A stretch of DNA of 45,000 nucleotides from Paratrimastix pyriformis (Eukaryota; Preaxostyla; Paratrimastigidae), in contig JAPMOS010000104.1 in assembly GCA_027972325.1 (NCBI GenBank), positions 1 through 45,000 of the forward strand, read 5' to 3'. Under the pieces are notes generated by a model. The model did no database searches. It was not told the DNA's origin and saw nothing but the letters and a program-made list of their open reading frames with translations. Shown here piece after piece: positions 27,426 to 38,443 of this stretch (positions within the stretch are counted from its first letter, which is position 1; each line of letters opens with the position of its first letter). Both the position numbers and the translations under genes were made by a program.

Positions 27426-28816
27426 GGTTGTTCATATGATATGGCTATAAATTTATCTTTGTTTTCCTTTCTTTCGTTTTGCTTCAGCTTCCTTAGCTTT
27501 ACGAGTCGCTTCTTCTTCGATGGCTTTTTATTAGCAGCCTCTTCCTTGGCTCGTTCCTGTGCCTCTTTTTCGTTTTGGAACCACTCGTCCTCGGCACGTT
27601 TTCGAGCAGACTCTTCTTCAGCCTTTTTTCGTGCAGCCTCCTCAGCCGCAGCTTTTCGTGCAGCATCCTCAGCCTGTCCCTTAGCAACCAATTCCTCGGC
27701 ACGTTTATACGCAGCTTCATCCTCAGCTCGTTTCTGTGCAGCTTCATCCTCAGCTCGTTTCTGTGCAGCCTCATCTTCAGCTCGCATTTTGATATACTCT
27801 TCTTCAGCACGTTTCCTTTCAGCTTCCTCAGCTCGTTTCTGTGCGAGTGCAGCTCGTTGTACACCAATAAGGTTTTGCAATGACTTATTGTTATACCCCT
27901 TCCGTATGTAATTTTTGTACCCAGTTTGTTCATCTTCTTCATCTTAAGAACGACATCATTTCCTTTAGGTATTGTATCTTTCCATTTCAATAAGATTCTG
28001 CCCTCACCACACCATTCCTCGAGTAATTCAGGGGTCACATCAGACGCATCGAATTTTTGTAAACGGCATGTGCATTACCATGTATAGGATTAGTAAAAAA
28101 TGGAATTTTTATTTTTTTGCCCAGTTTCTGTAGTTCTTCGGTTTTAATCCTATAGTATTCATTCTTAGGGACTCTAAAACTGTAAGCTTTTGGTGTTCCG
28201 GTCCTATTATAATAGTCATAAGGATACATAGGTCCGCTCAATAATATTTCATGACGAATAATTCCTTCCATTGTCTTGTCTCTCATATAACCAAAATACA
28301 TGTCTTCAGGTGATTCACCACCAAATGCCTTAACCAATTCCGTTTGAATTTCTTCCGGAGGCAACTCATCCCCAGCGGGTGCAGGTTTAGGTTCAGCAGG
28401 TGCTTCTAAGTCATCACCAGGTGCTTCTAAGTCCTCACCGGCTAAGTCGGCATCCTCATCAATGAGGACTTCTACGCTCTTTTCATCACCTTCTTCTCCC
28501 TCCTCATCACCTTCTTCTTCCTCATCATCACCTTCTTCTTCCTCATCATCACCTTCTTCTTCCTCATCATCACCTTCTTCTTCCTCATCATCACCTTTTT
28601 TCCCTCATCATCACCTTCTTCTTCACCTCCGCTTCCGGGCTCGGAACCAGAGTCAGAATCAGATTCTTCTTCAGTGAACATTGCATCGAGTGTTCCCTTT
28701 TGAGGTTCGTTGACAGGTTGTTGGTTATGTTGTTTTTGGTTGTGATATAGCATGATTGTTAAGGCTAATGCAACCTTTTGATTGCGTGTAAGGTGATCCA
28801 TCATAATATGATACAT
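27401..28816 (-). pseudogene. acidic and Ala/Glu/Lys-repeat viral protein (about two breaks)
   Basis: The coding signal starts near MYHIMMDHLTRNQKVALALT and passes through an acidic Ser/Asp/Glu region built on a 21-bp repeat (28490-28610). A structured middle follows (PPEEIQTELVKAFGGESPED, then GIIRHEILLSGPMYPYDYYN), and the C-terminus is a long helix of KRAEDEAAQ-type repeats ending in a basic tail. The C-terminal part resembles TolA-like or other single-helix spacers. It lies directly after the L1R-like gene on the same strand. A structural or scaffold role is possible, but no family was recognised. Confidence 0.55.
28490..28610. repeat. 21-bp tandem repeat coding for acidic residues
   Basis: About five copies of a TCATCATCACCTTCTTCTTC-type unit. 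On the minus strand these give Glu/Asp/Gly runs. Copy number probably varies by slippage. Confidence 0.85.
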
Positions 28817-28827
28817 GCATAAATTCT

Positions 28828-29478
28828 TCAATTGTTTTGTTTGTTCATATAGATAAAACCACCAACCACTAAGACAGCAGCAATAGCAATCAATGCAGTA
28901 GTGTTATCGGCAGTTTGTCCAATGTCGTGCTCTTCTTCATCTTTTGTGTGTTGATCCACTTCAGAATATATTTCAGCTAATGAATCATAAACTTGTTTGT
29001 TATATAGTTGATTGGTAGCAGTTAAGTCAACATCTTCGAGACTTGATGAAGGAACAAAGGCATCGTTGATGACTTGGAAGGAATTGACAACGTCGAAGGA
29101 GTTTCTTATGTTTTGCATCTGTTGGTTGACACGATTGACATCAACCACGTTCTTTAGCTTCTTAATCATGTCGAGCACGTTAAAGTTAGCGGTAAAGATA
29201 CCACCTTGGTTTTGCTTTTCTGATATCTTGTTCAGGATGTCGTTGAATGCAGATGTGGCAGATGTTGATTCCAATATCATTTTGGCTATGATTTGGTTCT
29301 TTATGTCATTGGCAAAAGAAATCTTCACGTTTTTGATGTGAGCTATGTTACGAAAGATGATTTCATTCTTTGCATTAAGAACCACATTGACTTGTTGCAT
29401 TATGATGTTGGTTTCATTGACAGACAGATAGTTCAACAGGTCTTGCCTAATCGAATTATAACTAATGTTTCCTCCCAT
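28828..29478 (-). CDS. L1R-like N-myristoylated membrane protein
   Basis: 216 residues from the chosen start MGGNISYNSIRQDLLNYLSV. The frame is open 31 codons further upstream, but MGGNIS is a classic N-myristoylation signal (Gly2, Ser6), which decides the start. A long helical ectodomain follows (NIIMQQVNVVLNAKNEIIFR and FANDIKNQIIAKMILE). The C-terminus is a single membrane helix (TTALIAIAAVLVVGGFIYMN) with a short polar tail. Myristoylated N-terminus, helical bundle and C-terminal anchor is the layout of poxvirus L1/F9 entry-fusion proteins and their large-virus homologues. Unlike poxvirus L1 no Cys is present. It is divergent from the Cys-rich membrane protein across 47 bp. Confidence 0.6.
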   Translation of the reverse strand: MGGNISYNSIRQDLLNYLSVNETNIIMQQVNVVLNAKNEIIFRNIAHIKNVKISFANDIKNQIIAKMILESTSATSAFNDILNKISEKQNQGGIFTANFNVLDMIKKLKNVVDVNRVNQQMQNIRNSFDVVNSFQVINDAFVPSSSLEDVDLTATNQLYNKQVYDSLAEIYSEVDQHTKDEEEHDIGQTADNTTALIAIAAVLVVGGFIYMNKQNN

Positions 29479-29525
29479 GTTGTATACAGTACTCATCGAA
29501 AATTTCACCTTGTATAGCATTAAGA
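29479..29525. promoter_or_regulatory. 47-bp divergent promoter region of the entry-gene pair
   Basis: Short spacer between the start codons of the L1R-like gene and the Cys-rich gene. Shared regulation is inferred from position. No clear TCTA motif was found here. Confidence 0.3.
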
Positions 29526-30748
29526 ATGATTCAGTGGAATTCATTGGGAAATGAAGAGCGTAGCCCTTCATTCGAATGCGCAGAGAACTCTGCGCTTTGC
29601 AGCGAAAGTAAGTTCATCAATGCTTTTCAACAGAACAATGTCAGTTACGTCAGGTTGACGTTGAAAATGGACTTTATATCAAAACGTCGATATGACAATC
29701 TGATGAAGGTGGAAGGTGAAGACAGAAAGCGTGAGTTAAAGACATTATATGCTAAGTTACGTGTTGAAATGCCGTTACGTGGAGGTAGTAAGACGAGAGC
29801 CTTTTACAGTGATTTCACGGTGCCACAGGCATTAACTTTTGCGCATTCCAACAACTTTGACTTTGATTCATACACAGAGTTTTTTCCGGCAATAGCAAAA
29901 TCCACCACTGAGGCACAGTTCCAAAAGTGTGTAAACTGTTCGAAGATTGAGTCATGTGCTAAGAATTGGGACTGTCTGAAAGACATTGAAGATTCAGCCC
30001 CTAAAGAGTTATCTGAATGTGAAAAAGGGGTTCAAAACATTATCAAAATGAATGAATCATACCTAAAACAGATGGATGACTATTATGCTAAGTTTGATAA
30101 ATGGAAAGATGAATACGACAAATGGTATTTTATGAATGATTCGATTCAATACATCCATGCAACAATCACGGGCTTATGGAATATTGATTCAATTGCCTTC
30201 AGCCTGATGACTGATAAGGACAAATACATTGCATCAACTATAAAGCAGAATGGACTCGATTTATCAAACCTTAATGTCCAATCATGTGAATGGAGTGAGT
30301 TAAACCGTCAGAACAAAACGGGTGAATTCATGATGACCTTTTATTATAAGCCTGAGTACTTATCACAACGAATAGCACAGATTAATGTAAATAAGCCTGA
30401 GATGCCATCAAAACCGCAATGGGGTGACTTAGTTTGTGTTGATTGTCGTAATATAATAGATTGGAAGAATGTAGGCACATTAACAAATGTCCAAATACAA
30501 CAACTTAATGAATGTGTTGTAAATGCAGAGAAGGAAAAAGAAGATGATAAAAGCCCGACACTCCTGACGAGCCAATTCCTCCTGATGTAACGCCACCTCC
30601 AAGGCAACCTGAAGAGCCAAAAGAACCTGATGAACCATTAACTCCAATTCATCATGATGAAAAAGAAACAACAAACTATATCCCTTACATGCTATTTGGT
30701 GCAGGTGTTTTGCACTTACGAGAATTCTATGAATTTAGGCATGAGTGA
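29526..30748 (+). pseudogene. cysteine-rich membrane protein, possible A16/G9/J5-like entry protein (about one break)
   Basis: The coding signal starts MIQWNSLGNEERSPSFECAE. A Cys cluster follows (KCVNCSKIESCAKNWDCLKD), then an all-alpha/beta part with WYFMNDSIQYIHATITGLWN, and further Cys in VQSCEWSEL and LVCVDCRNIIDW. A Pro/Glu-rich stalk and a hydrophobic segment near the end (YIPYMLFGAGVL) finish it. Poxvirus A16, G9 and J5 are Cys-rich, C-terminally anchored partners of L1 in the entry-fusion complex, so its head-to-head place with the L1R-like gene supports a similar job. I see no diagnostic motif, so this is inference. A palindromic micro-element covers about codons 9-24, so the native N-terminus may differ. 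Confidence 0.4.
29550..29595 (+). repeat. double-hairpin micro-element inside a gene
   Basis: AATGAAG and CTTCATT flank a 9-base loop. The palindrome ATTCGAAT follows, then GCGCAGAG-AA-CTCTGCGC. It is the same arm, TTCGAA core, arm order as at 27263 with different stems. Confidence 0.75.
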
Positions 30749-31568
30749 CTACTGGTGCTACTGTAATTTTGTCAGTTTTGACTTTTATTGCTTCAAGGAG
30801 ACCTTGTAATGCACCCATCTGAGATGTGTCCTGTTGCGGTGCAAATATGTTCCGTTGGTTAGACATGAAGAACTTATAAATATTGCTATCTGGTTTAATA
30901 TTTTTATTCGCCGTGTCGATCAATACAGCCAAATCTTGCATTGATTTACGCAATCCCTCAACTATAGGGCTTGTGTGTCCATATTTTGCCACAAACTCTG
31001 GAAGTTCTTTCTGATACTGCTTGTATTTTGTGACTAATGCGGTGTAAGTGATTGCATCATTGTCAGTCTGCTGAACTGCATAAAATGGTTGCGTAATTGT
31101 CAGACGTTCATCATATATCTTCTTTGCCATATCGAAATCTGCTCTATCAATAGGCACCTTCTCAAATACGTCGACATCCTTCCGAACCAATCCATATACA
31201 GTATTTGATTCATCATGACTTTTCGAGTACTCATGTTTTACTCTCACTCCATCTTTAATGTCACCTAAGAATATTGCCCAACAACTGTCATCCTTACGGT
31301 AGAACCTAAAGTTGCCGAGTTCAAAATCAACTCCGGCTTTTATTTCCGGCTGAGTCATGAATGTCTTTTGCATGCTGGTGAACTCTTTCTCTGGTATCTT
31401 TCCATTTCTCTTATCAATCATATCGAGCACCTTACCCATGGTAGCCTCAAATGATTCACCTTGAGAATGACGTGCTCCTTTATGACTTTTCCTCGTTCCT
31501 TTGGTTGCCCTCTTCTTTGTTTTGCTAACGGTGTCTGAATACGGATTTGCAGGCATTTTTTCTGACAT
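30735..31568 (-). CDS. 277-residue viral protein of unknown function
   Basis: Looks whole. The N-terminal 35 residues are very basic (KTKKRATKGTRKSHKGARHS), suited to nucleic-acid binding or a nuclear signal. The rest is mixed alpha/beta with FELGNFRFYRKDDSCWAIFL and a helical C-terminal half (YTALVTKYKQYQKELPEFVA). Its end overlaps the Cys-rich gene by 14 bp. A basic tail on a folded body could fit a core or DNA-binding virion protein, but no family was recognised. Confidence 0.65.
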   Translation of the reverse strand: MSEKMPANPYSDTVSKTKKRATKGTRKSHKGARHSQGESFEATMGKVLDMIDKRNGKIPEKEFTSMQKTFMTQPEIKAGVDFELGNFRFYRKDDSCWAIFLGDIKDGVRVKHEYSKSHDESNTVYGLVRKDVDVFEKVPIDRADFDMAKKIYDERLTITQPFYAVQQTDNDAITYTALVTKYKQYQKELPEFVAKYGHTSPIVEGLRKSMQDLAVLIDTANKNIKPDSNIYKFFMSNQRNIFAPQQDTSQMGALQGLLEAIKVKTDKITVAPVVTHA

Positions 31569-31624
31569 TGGTTACTAATACAATTGATGGAGAAAAATTT
31601 ATCGACTAAATATACTGGATCACA

Positions 31625-31924
31625 ATGGATGAAAACAATATTCGTGTCAATGCCGGAGCTGTTCTAACAGTTGGTTCAATCGTGAAAATCGTGAGGAAGG
31701 GTGAGGGATTTTGGATTATCATCACAGAGATCACTGGAAAACGATTGAAGGGAAAAGTGAATAATAAGTTGATACTTAAGCACCGTTTCAATCTGGGTGA
31801 CGTGATAGGGTTCCGCGCAGGTGAAATCACTGAGGTAGCAGTCGATAAAGAAAAGTTTAGTCGACTATTTTATTACTTAGGAAATGGTATTAAACTCGTG
31901 CTCCAAAAGCTCTCTCCTTCTTAA
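31625..31924 (+). CDS. 99-residue beta-rich small viral protein
   Basis: Looks whole. VGSIVKIVRKGEGFWIIITE, then GKRLKGKVNNKLI and FNLGDVIGFRAGEITEVAVD suggest a small beta-barrel. The pattern of a basic turn, a Trp and a later GDVI..F resembles small barrel domains such as DUF2314, but this is a weak likeness. It is divergent from the 277-residue gene across 56 bp and overlaps the next gene by 4 bp tail to tail. Confidence 0.55.
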   Translation: MDENNIRVNAGAVLTVGSIVKIVRKGEGFWIIITEITGKRLKGKVNNKLILKHRFNLGDVIGFRAGEITEVAVDKEKFSRLFYYLGNGIKLVLQKLSPS

Positions 31925-32277
31925 TCCACTCTAAATAGCATGTTTACAGTCACTACATCAGTTGTTGGCTGTCCTGTTTCATCTAAGATCGAATAGTCAT
32001 ATGTCCTCGTAAGAGTCGATGTTGGTGACAATTCGAGCCCTTTGTTATCTGTTCCAACGAAAACTGGTATTGCTGCTTCACTCGTCACATTATTAATGAT
32101 TTGGTCAGTGTATAAGCCCCGGATTACTACAAAATACATACTTCTGGTGACTGAATTGGTGACAAGATGAGTGCCTATAAGAGTTAGGTAATTTGGATTT
32201 TTGTTCATCCACTGGTTCAAAATGAGTGTTTTCTGCGTTGAATCAAGGTTTATTGAGAGGAACATGATGTGTTTCAT
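31921..32277 (-). CDS. small beta-rich viral protein
   Basis: 118 residues from MKHIMFLSINLDSTQKTLIL; an ATG three codons upstream is possible. It has alternating hydrophobic strands (SMYFVVIRGLYTD, then AAIPVFVGTDNKGLELSPTS) and ends VVTVNMLFRVD, which suggests a single beta-sandwich such as a small virion protein. Its start lies 30 bp from the repeat edge at 32308. No family was recognised. Confidence 0.5.
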   Translation of the reverse strand: MKHIMFLSINLDSTQKTLILNQWMNKNPNYLTLIGTHLVTNSVTRSMYFVVIRGLYTDQIINNVTSEAAIPVFVGTDNKGLELSPTSTLTRTYDYSILDETGQPTTDVVTVNMLFRVD

Positions 32278-32307
32278 ACAAATCATGCATAAAAAGTTTC
32301 ATCTGTA

Positions 32308-33205
32308 GTAGTTATAAAAGGAGAGTTCTGAGACAAGCGATTTTCACACACAATTTTTCACGCTTGCGTTGTTATTTGAGGCAAAAATCGATTTCTTCAG
32401 AACAAAATCTTTTTTTCTCATTATATTTTATTGAAAAGGAGCATTTTATTTTATCAGCTTTGAATGATTTAAGCATTAATTTTCTCGAGCTACAAACGTT
32501 ATTTGAGGCAAAAATCGAATTCTTCAGAGCAAAATCTTTTTTCTCAATGTTTTTTAAGTAAAACGAGCATTTTATTTTAATCAGCTTGGAATGATTTAAG
32601 CATCAATTCATTCGAGCTACAAACGAAATTAGAGGCAAAAAGCGAATTCTCCATGCATTTTCAATTTTTTTTCCATTTTTTGCCCAGAAATTATTTTGCC
32701 ATTTTTGTCAAATCAAACAATTCAATCATCTTAAGCATCAAACGAAAGAGAATTCAATCAGAAACAGCTTATCTCTTCATTCAAAATAAAATTGTGACAA
32801 AAGTGCTTTTCAAAAGTGATCATTAAATAATGCATCAATCTTAAGTAAATAATGCATTCTTTTGATTGAATCAGCTCAAATAATTGATTCTAAGAAAATG
32901 GAAAAGTATGACAAAATGATAAAACAATATGAAATTTGATTTCAGCACCGAGCCCTTTAAAGCGAAAATTTACTCAGCTTTGACATGAATTGAAAGAGAA
33001 ATCAATCAGATTTACCTTCTATTTCAAAGAGATAAAAACAGCGTTTCATCATTTGAGCTCTGAGTGTTTTAAGATGATAATTCAATGAGCAACTGATGAT
33101 ATAATGAGGAATATCTCATCAGAATGCGCACTCATTATAATCACTGAATCAGTAAAGGTATTTTAAGAAAAATTATTATCTATAGTTAGTATATAATAAC
33201 CACTA
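32308..33205 (-). repeat. 0.85 kb repeat module, copy 3 (inverted)
   Basis: Reverse complement of copies 1 and 2. It begins GTAGTTATAAAAGGAGAGTT and runs through the subrepeats to the leader with AATTATTATCTATAGTTAGT, which ends at the start codon of the 224-residue gene. It differs from copy 2 by only a few bases. The TATAAAAGG at its edge points into the repeat and may be a promoter. Confidence 0.85.
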
Positions 33206-33890
33206 ATGTCAAGCAAGCAATCTGTTGAGTCTGATATGCCAGTTGTGATCATTCCGAACGATTTCACAGTTAAGAAGCTGTCAATTGAAGCCTTATCTGA
33301 ATCGTCCAGGAAGCAAGAGAAGGCAATGAAGATGTGTCACATTGAACATAATGGTAGTAACCTATTAGTTCAGACGCCACAAATCGACTTAGGACCTTAT
33401 GGAGTGAACTTTTACGAGAACACTAAAACCATCAGGTTACCAGTTGAGAATGTAGGCGATGACTTTAAGAAGATGATAGACAAGCTCGAGAAGTACTGTC
33501 AAAACAATGTGGAAAGCATTGTGAATGGTACTTTGAAGAAGGCAAACCAGATGAATTTCAATACAAATCATTTGCCAAGACGAGTGATAATGACAAGTTT
33601 CCGAGCTACTATAAAGTAGCAGTTGGATATGCAGATACACTGTATCCGAGTGTCTTCCGAAAAGATGAAGATGGTGAGGTAAAACAGGACACAACAATAC
33701 AAACAAACGAGGATTTACGGAAAGCCGTCAATCCAGGGAGCACAGTTAAAATGATAGTCCAACTTAAAGTATGGGTTGATGATAAGCAGCATTATGGAAT
33801 CTCAGCCTCATGCAAACAGCTACTTATAGTGAAAGAAGGGAAGAAGAAAGCAGACAATTCAAAGTCTCTTTTGCTTAAATATTGGTAGCT
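33206..33890 (+). pseudogene. putative ssDNA-binding protein, right-arm copy (broken)
   Basis: Same protein as at 17792-18466. Over the first 140 codons only one or two residues differ. This copy looks broken in one or two places, whereas the left copy looks whole. The very high identity implies recent duplication or conversion of this part of the arms. Confidence 0.75.
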
Positions 33891-36846
33891 TGTCGTACAT
33901 TGTTTATCTTCCATGTAGCCTTCAGTGTTGAGTCATCAGCGAGATAGAATGCCATTTTACCATTATCAATTGAAGAAGGTTGAGTAGTTTCGAACGTAAC
34001 AGAAATCATCTGTCTGATTTCCGCTACAGCAGTTTTAAGTGTTTCTATTTGAGCTTTTAATGACATGTTTTCATCAGTGAGTGAATCACAATGTGCCTTT
34101 AGTTTTTCATCTCATTGAGCATCATGAAAGGCAAACGATCTTGTCGAATACCTTCAACAGCGCCATCCTTGTAATATACTAAATCAGGACATACATCAAC
34201 ACATTCTTCAGCTATTAGACCATAGCATTTGACCTTTTTCTCATCAGCCTTGTAATTGAAATTGACGGGACGTAACTTATATAAATATGACGTATCAGCC
34301 ATATCCATTACGTTTTCCTTGTATCGAATTGAGGATGTAGGAACATGTATTTTTCCAGTAGTATCGATGTAAATTTGCAGAGAATCACCAGTTGATTGAG
34401 CAGTAGCTAATATGACAGGTGAAGTCACACGAGTCTTACCAAAGTTAATCACATTAGCCCCTCCAACATTAAAAACAACTCCAAAGTTAGCGTTATTTGC
34501 ATTAAAGTATGAACTTGTAGTATCACCAGAAATGTTAATAAGATTATTATTCGATGAGATATTAGTGGAAGAGCCACTATTAGCAGCGAGAGACTGAGCA
34601 GAAGTGGAAGTTACAGTAGTTGCGGTGATATTACCATTTGCATCACTATATAGATATCCGGAGGTGTTGTTAGGTAGTTTTAAGCCACCATTCAGTGTTG
34701 CCATGCCACGTAGCCAAAGATTACCACTGTTTGCATTGCATGAGAGGTTCATGACATTGTCACTATTTTCGAATATCATACCGCAGTTAGCATTGTTATA
34801 TGCACGAAGTCGAAGTGCTTGACCAGAGAAATCATTTCCAACGCATGCAGTTGAATTGTCAAATGAAGTGGTTGCAGACATGTAAGCGCCCCAGGCGTTA
34901 TCAACAGTTCCATTGAAACCAATTCTAAGCCCGAGATTTGCGGAAGAAGCAGGTGAACTGATTTTAGGGCTTGCCAAATTTCCACCAGCCGTCAGCAGTC
35001 CACGAGTCCAGAAAGTACCAGTGTTAGCATTTGCAGAGAAGTTGCATACATTGTTTGAGTTTTCGAAGATTATTCCAGTTGAAGAACTGTCATAGACACG
35101 GAATCGAATTGCATTGTTCATATCAAAGCCGGCGCATGCAGAACCAGTACCAGAGAAGTCAGCATTTGCACCAGAGCTTGCTTGATAAATGCCCCAGTTT
35201 GTGTTACCATAAGGATACATTGATATTTTGAGAGAGCCAGTGTTTGAGCCAATAAATGGACATTCAAATGGAAATGCAGTCTTAAGTTTATTGGAATATA
35301 TAGAAAGCATGTCAGTAGCACCAATAGTGAATGTATGATTTGGAGAAGTGTCATTAGCATTGTAATCGCTATTGTATTTGATGTTGCCTTTTGACTTGAT
35401 TGTGAACGTAGTGTTATCAGCATTTTCGAATGTGGTGTCAGTTGAATTTACAGTGAAGTTACCAATTTTGAGAGAAGTATTAAGAGGAATAATGTTGTCA
35501 ACAGCGATTGGATTGTTTATGATTAAGTTGCCACCAGTAGTTGTTATTGAGTTAGCCGTTACAGCGAGTGGAAAAGCACCAGTTACAACATATCCAGATG
35601 AGTCAGTTCCGAGGATTGGAGCGTCTGTATTGTAGTCTTTAGCGTTCCAGTGCATAGAACAGCACCAGAAGTGATAGAATTGCATGAGATAGCAGCAGGA
35701 ACACTCAATGTTGCACCAGTTGGAGCCACTTTATCAGCTACCACAGTAGCACAGTATATTTTGCTATTAGCATCACGTTGTACAATGGTTGAAGGAGCAT
35801 TAGGAATAGATAAAGAGGCTATTTTAGCATCAGTCACAGCTCCATCAACGATATCAGTTGATATGATTTTAGAGACAGCCAATTCACCAGTTGCAGTAGA
35901 ATGAACTATATTGGACAGAAGCCATTGTAGGAATTATAATTTTACCAGCATCATTCACTTGGAATAATGTCGAGGCGCCATTGTTAGTAGTTACATTGAA
36001 TGTTTTGCCCGTTTCATTATTGTCATTATCGATATCGATGTTGACATTACCATTTGATTGGATGTCTAAGTTTCCAGAAGTCACTGATTTGACGGAGTTT
36101 GCTAATACAGTGTTTGCAGAGAGATTGTTTACTTTAGTGTCACCACTTGCATTTCGAAGAACAATAGTGGAGGCAGTACTTGAATCAGTAGCAGTTGTAG
36201 CAGAGTTAGCTATTTTTCCAGCAGTGCTAATTGTGTTTAGTTTTGCATCATTAATTGTGCCATCAGTAATATCAGAATTTATCAAAGTTGATGATGACAT
36301 ATTTCCAGAGGCGTCACAATGAACCAATCCAGCGGTGGTAAAAGAGGTGATTTGTGCATTAGTTGCAGTGACTTTTCCAGAAGCCATAAGTACATTATTC
36401 ACTGAAGTGCCATTACCGGCAGACATTTCTGTGATGGTATTGTATTTAGCAGTGGTTGATTCATTTGCAGTTGAATTCTTCCAGCATTGTGTGGAAGCGT
36501 CATAAAGTAGTGTTTGTTTATCGACAAGTCCAGTTGACACATCCACATTAGACAGTTGTCCAATTGACATGTCAGGAATAGGTGCAGAAGGCAAAATGAC
36601 ATCACTATTGAATTTGACAAGTCCATTAAACGTAGTTTCACCATTGACTGTATGAGTGCCGCCATTGATTGTAAGATTGTTTCCTAACACTGTTTCTCCA
36701 TCAATAGTTACATCTTTCTTTAATACAGCATCACATCTAAGTTCGAGAGGATTTTCGTTCTGAGTTTCGACAGCTACTCTATCGTAACCAAAAGTGTTAG
36801 CGAGAGAGATTCTGTCAGTAAAGATGACTTTCTTTTGTGGTTCCAT
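33875..36846 (-). pseudogene. S74 fibre protein, right-arm copy (broken, a few breaks)
   Basis: Same domain order as 14824-17795: fibre start MEPQKKVIFTDRISLANTFG, beta-rich repeats, S74 signature with SSIRYKENV near 34320, and the coiled-coil tail. The protein is nearly identical, and differences towards the N-terminal half are largely at third codon positions. That implies a period of selection on both copies after they separated, before this one decayed. Confidence 0.8.
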
Positions 36847-36910
36847 CTATATAACCGCAATAGAAAAATACAAAAACATGAAAATATTAAGGTGTTGATT
36901 GACGATAAGT

Positions 36911-37381
36911 TTATAGCTTAGAGAGGATGTAAGGACGAATCATGTCACCACCAATAATAGAGCAAATAACACCGACATAACGATTCAGAAGTCCGGTTTC
37001 AAGTTTTGCGCCAAAGGTTAGGTGCAGCACAAGATATATTGCAGCCGATATTCCTCCATCGACAAGAGCATTTTTGAGCATTGTTGAATCAAAGGAGAGT
37101 CCCGCCGTTATGTCTTTACCATCGATGAGGTTTTGTAGAATAGGTGCTACAATAGTAAGCCCACCAGCTCCAGCCAGTCCAACATATAAATATTCAGCAT
37201 AATCACTCCTCAGTGAGAGAGTTTTAGTGATAAGCCAATACAATGAGACACCACTGATTGATTTGATTGTGATGTCTTTAAGGTCGATTGCAGATTTACT
37301 GTCAGATGTAGCCATGGATGATTTAATACTATTCATGGATAAAAAAATTGAGGATAAATAAGAATTAGGAGAATAAGACAT
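36911..37381 (-). CDS. small membrane protein, right-arm copy
   Basis: 156 residues, looks whole. It matches the 155-residue left copy, with substitutions concentrated in the last hydrophobic stretch (ISAAIYLVLHLTFGAKLETG here) and conserved LLNRYVGVIC. It keeps the same position between fibre and acidic protein genes. Confidence 0.6.
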   Translation of the reverse strand: MSYSPNSYLSSIFLSMNSIKSSMATSDSKSAIDLKDITIKSISGVSLYWLITKTLSLRSDYAEYLYVGLAGAGGLTIVAPILQNLIDGKDITAGLSFDSTMLKNALVDGGISAAIYLVLHLTFGAKLETGLLNRYVGVICSIIGGDMIRPYILSKL

Positions 37382-37393
37382 ACTTAGTGGTGA

Positions 37394-38377
37394 TTAGAAG
37401 AAGACATCCGATTCCGATGTAGCCGAACGCGGTAATACAGTTTGTGACGCGGGTGAGTTTTTTTGGACAGTGTCGAGGGTTTCTTTTGCCTTCACCACAA
37501 CAGACTTAGCGGCTTTCATATTAGAACTGACTTGTCCGAGTAAGTTTCCACCGAGAATCATCATCAATTGGTACTTAGGTTGCATCATCTTAGACTTTAA
37601 TAAGCCTTCCATATCACCATTCTTAATCATTTCATCGAGGCATTTTTGAATCTCCTCTTGAGAGCATTCCAATGAGTCACGATAACCATGAAGATATTTA
37701 GGCATGATCTTTTCAGTTATATCCGCAGTCTTTAGAAGCATTTCAGTTACATGTTTGCTACTGTGAAATGATTCATCCATTTTAGCATCGACAACTTTAA
37801 AGAGGTCAATTTTGAATTGCATCAATTCATCATCAGACATTTCAGCGAAGAATGCCACATTATATTTTTCTTGGTCCATACCGAGTTGGTTAGTCAGCAC
37901 GAGCAGCTCATTGATGTCGTTTTCACGTTTGAGAGTCATTTTAGGTTTCTTTGGAGCCTTTGGTAAATGAATTGCACGAGGTGCTCTTGTACGAGCCTTA
38001 AGTGCCTGTTTAGCTTGTTCCTGTTGTTGCTCTAATTCTTTTAGAGCCTGTTGCATAAGTTCTTGCTCTGTTTCCACCTGTTCTTTTGTCTTAAACACAA
38101 TTTTACCATCAGGTATTTCATTGTGTAGTTGGTCTTTACGAAGAAGGAAGTCCATGTTATCAATCAGTTCATCCGACGATTTTTCCTTAGACTCTTCTTG
38201 AGGCTCTTCATTTGAGTCATCATCAGACTCATCAGTATCAGTATTGGATTCATCTGAGGCATCATCATCATTAGAATCTTCACTATTTTCCTCATCTCCA
38301 TAAGGTATAGATATTTCACTCGAGGAAGAGACAAAAGACTGCAAATCGTCATCAATTTCAGATCCACTGTCAGACAT
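37394..38377 (-). CDS. acidic, helical viral protein, right-arm copy
   Basis: 327 residues, looks whole. The helical body is nearly identical to the left copy, while the acidic head (MSDSGSEIDDDLQSFVSSSS then Asp/Glu/Asn runs) has several length and residue changes. A few residues are also missing in the basic linker. No family was recognised. Confidence 0.7.
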   Translation of the reverse strand: MSDSGSEIDDDLQSFVSSSSEISIPYGDEENSEDSNDDDASDESNTDTDESDDDSNEEPQEESKEKSSDELIDNMDFLLRKDQLHNEIPDGKIVFKTKEQVETEQELMQQALKELEQQQEQAKQALKARTRAPRAIHLPKAPKKPKMTLKRENDINELLVLTNQLGMDQEKYNVAFFAEMSDDELMQFKIDLFKVVDAKMDESFHSSKHVTEMLLKTADITEKIMPKYLHGYRDSLECSQEEIQKCLDEMIKNGDMEGLLKSKMMQPKYQLMMILGGNLLGQVSSNMKAAKSVVVKAKETLDTVQKNSPASQTVLPRSATSESDVFF

Positions 38378-38443
38378 ATTAGTTAACTAATATAGTTCAC
38401 ACACAAAATATTTTTTCTAAACAGATTATAGTTACAATTCAAA

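Noticed and set aside
29526-29600. Signal peptide at the start of the Cys-rich membrane protein
   Set aside because: The first 25 codons are polar and overlap a palindromic insertion, with no hydrophobic core.
30735-31568. 277-residue protein as a major capsid protein
   Set aside because: It is too short for a double jelly-roll and shows no matching motif; the basic tail fits other roles equally well.
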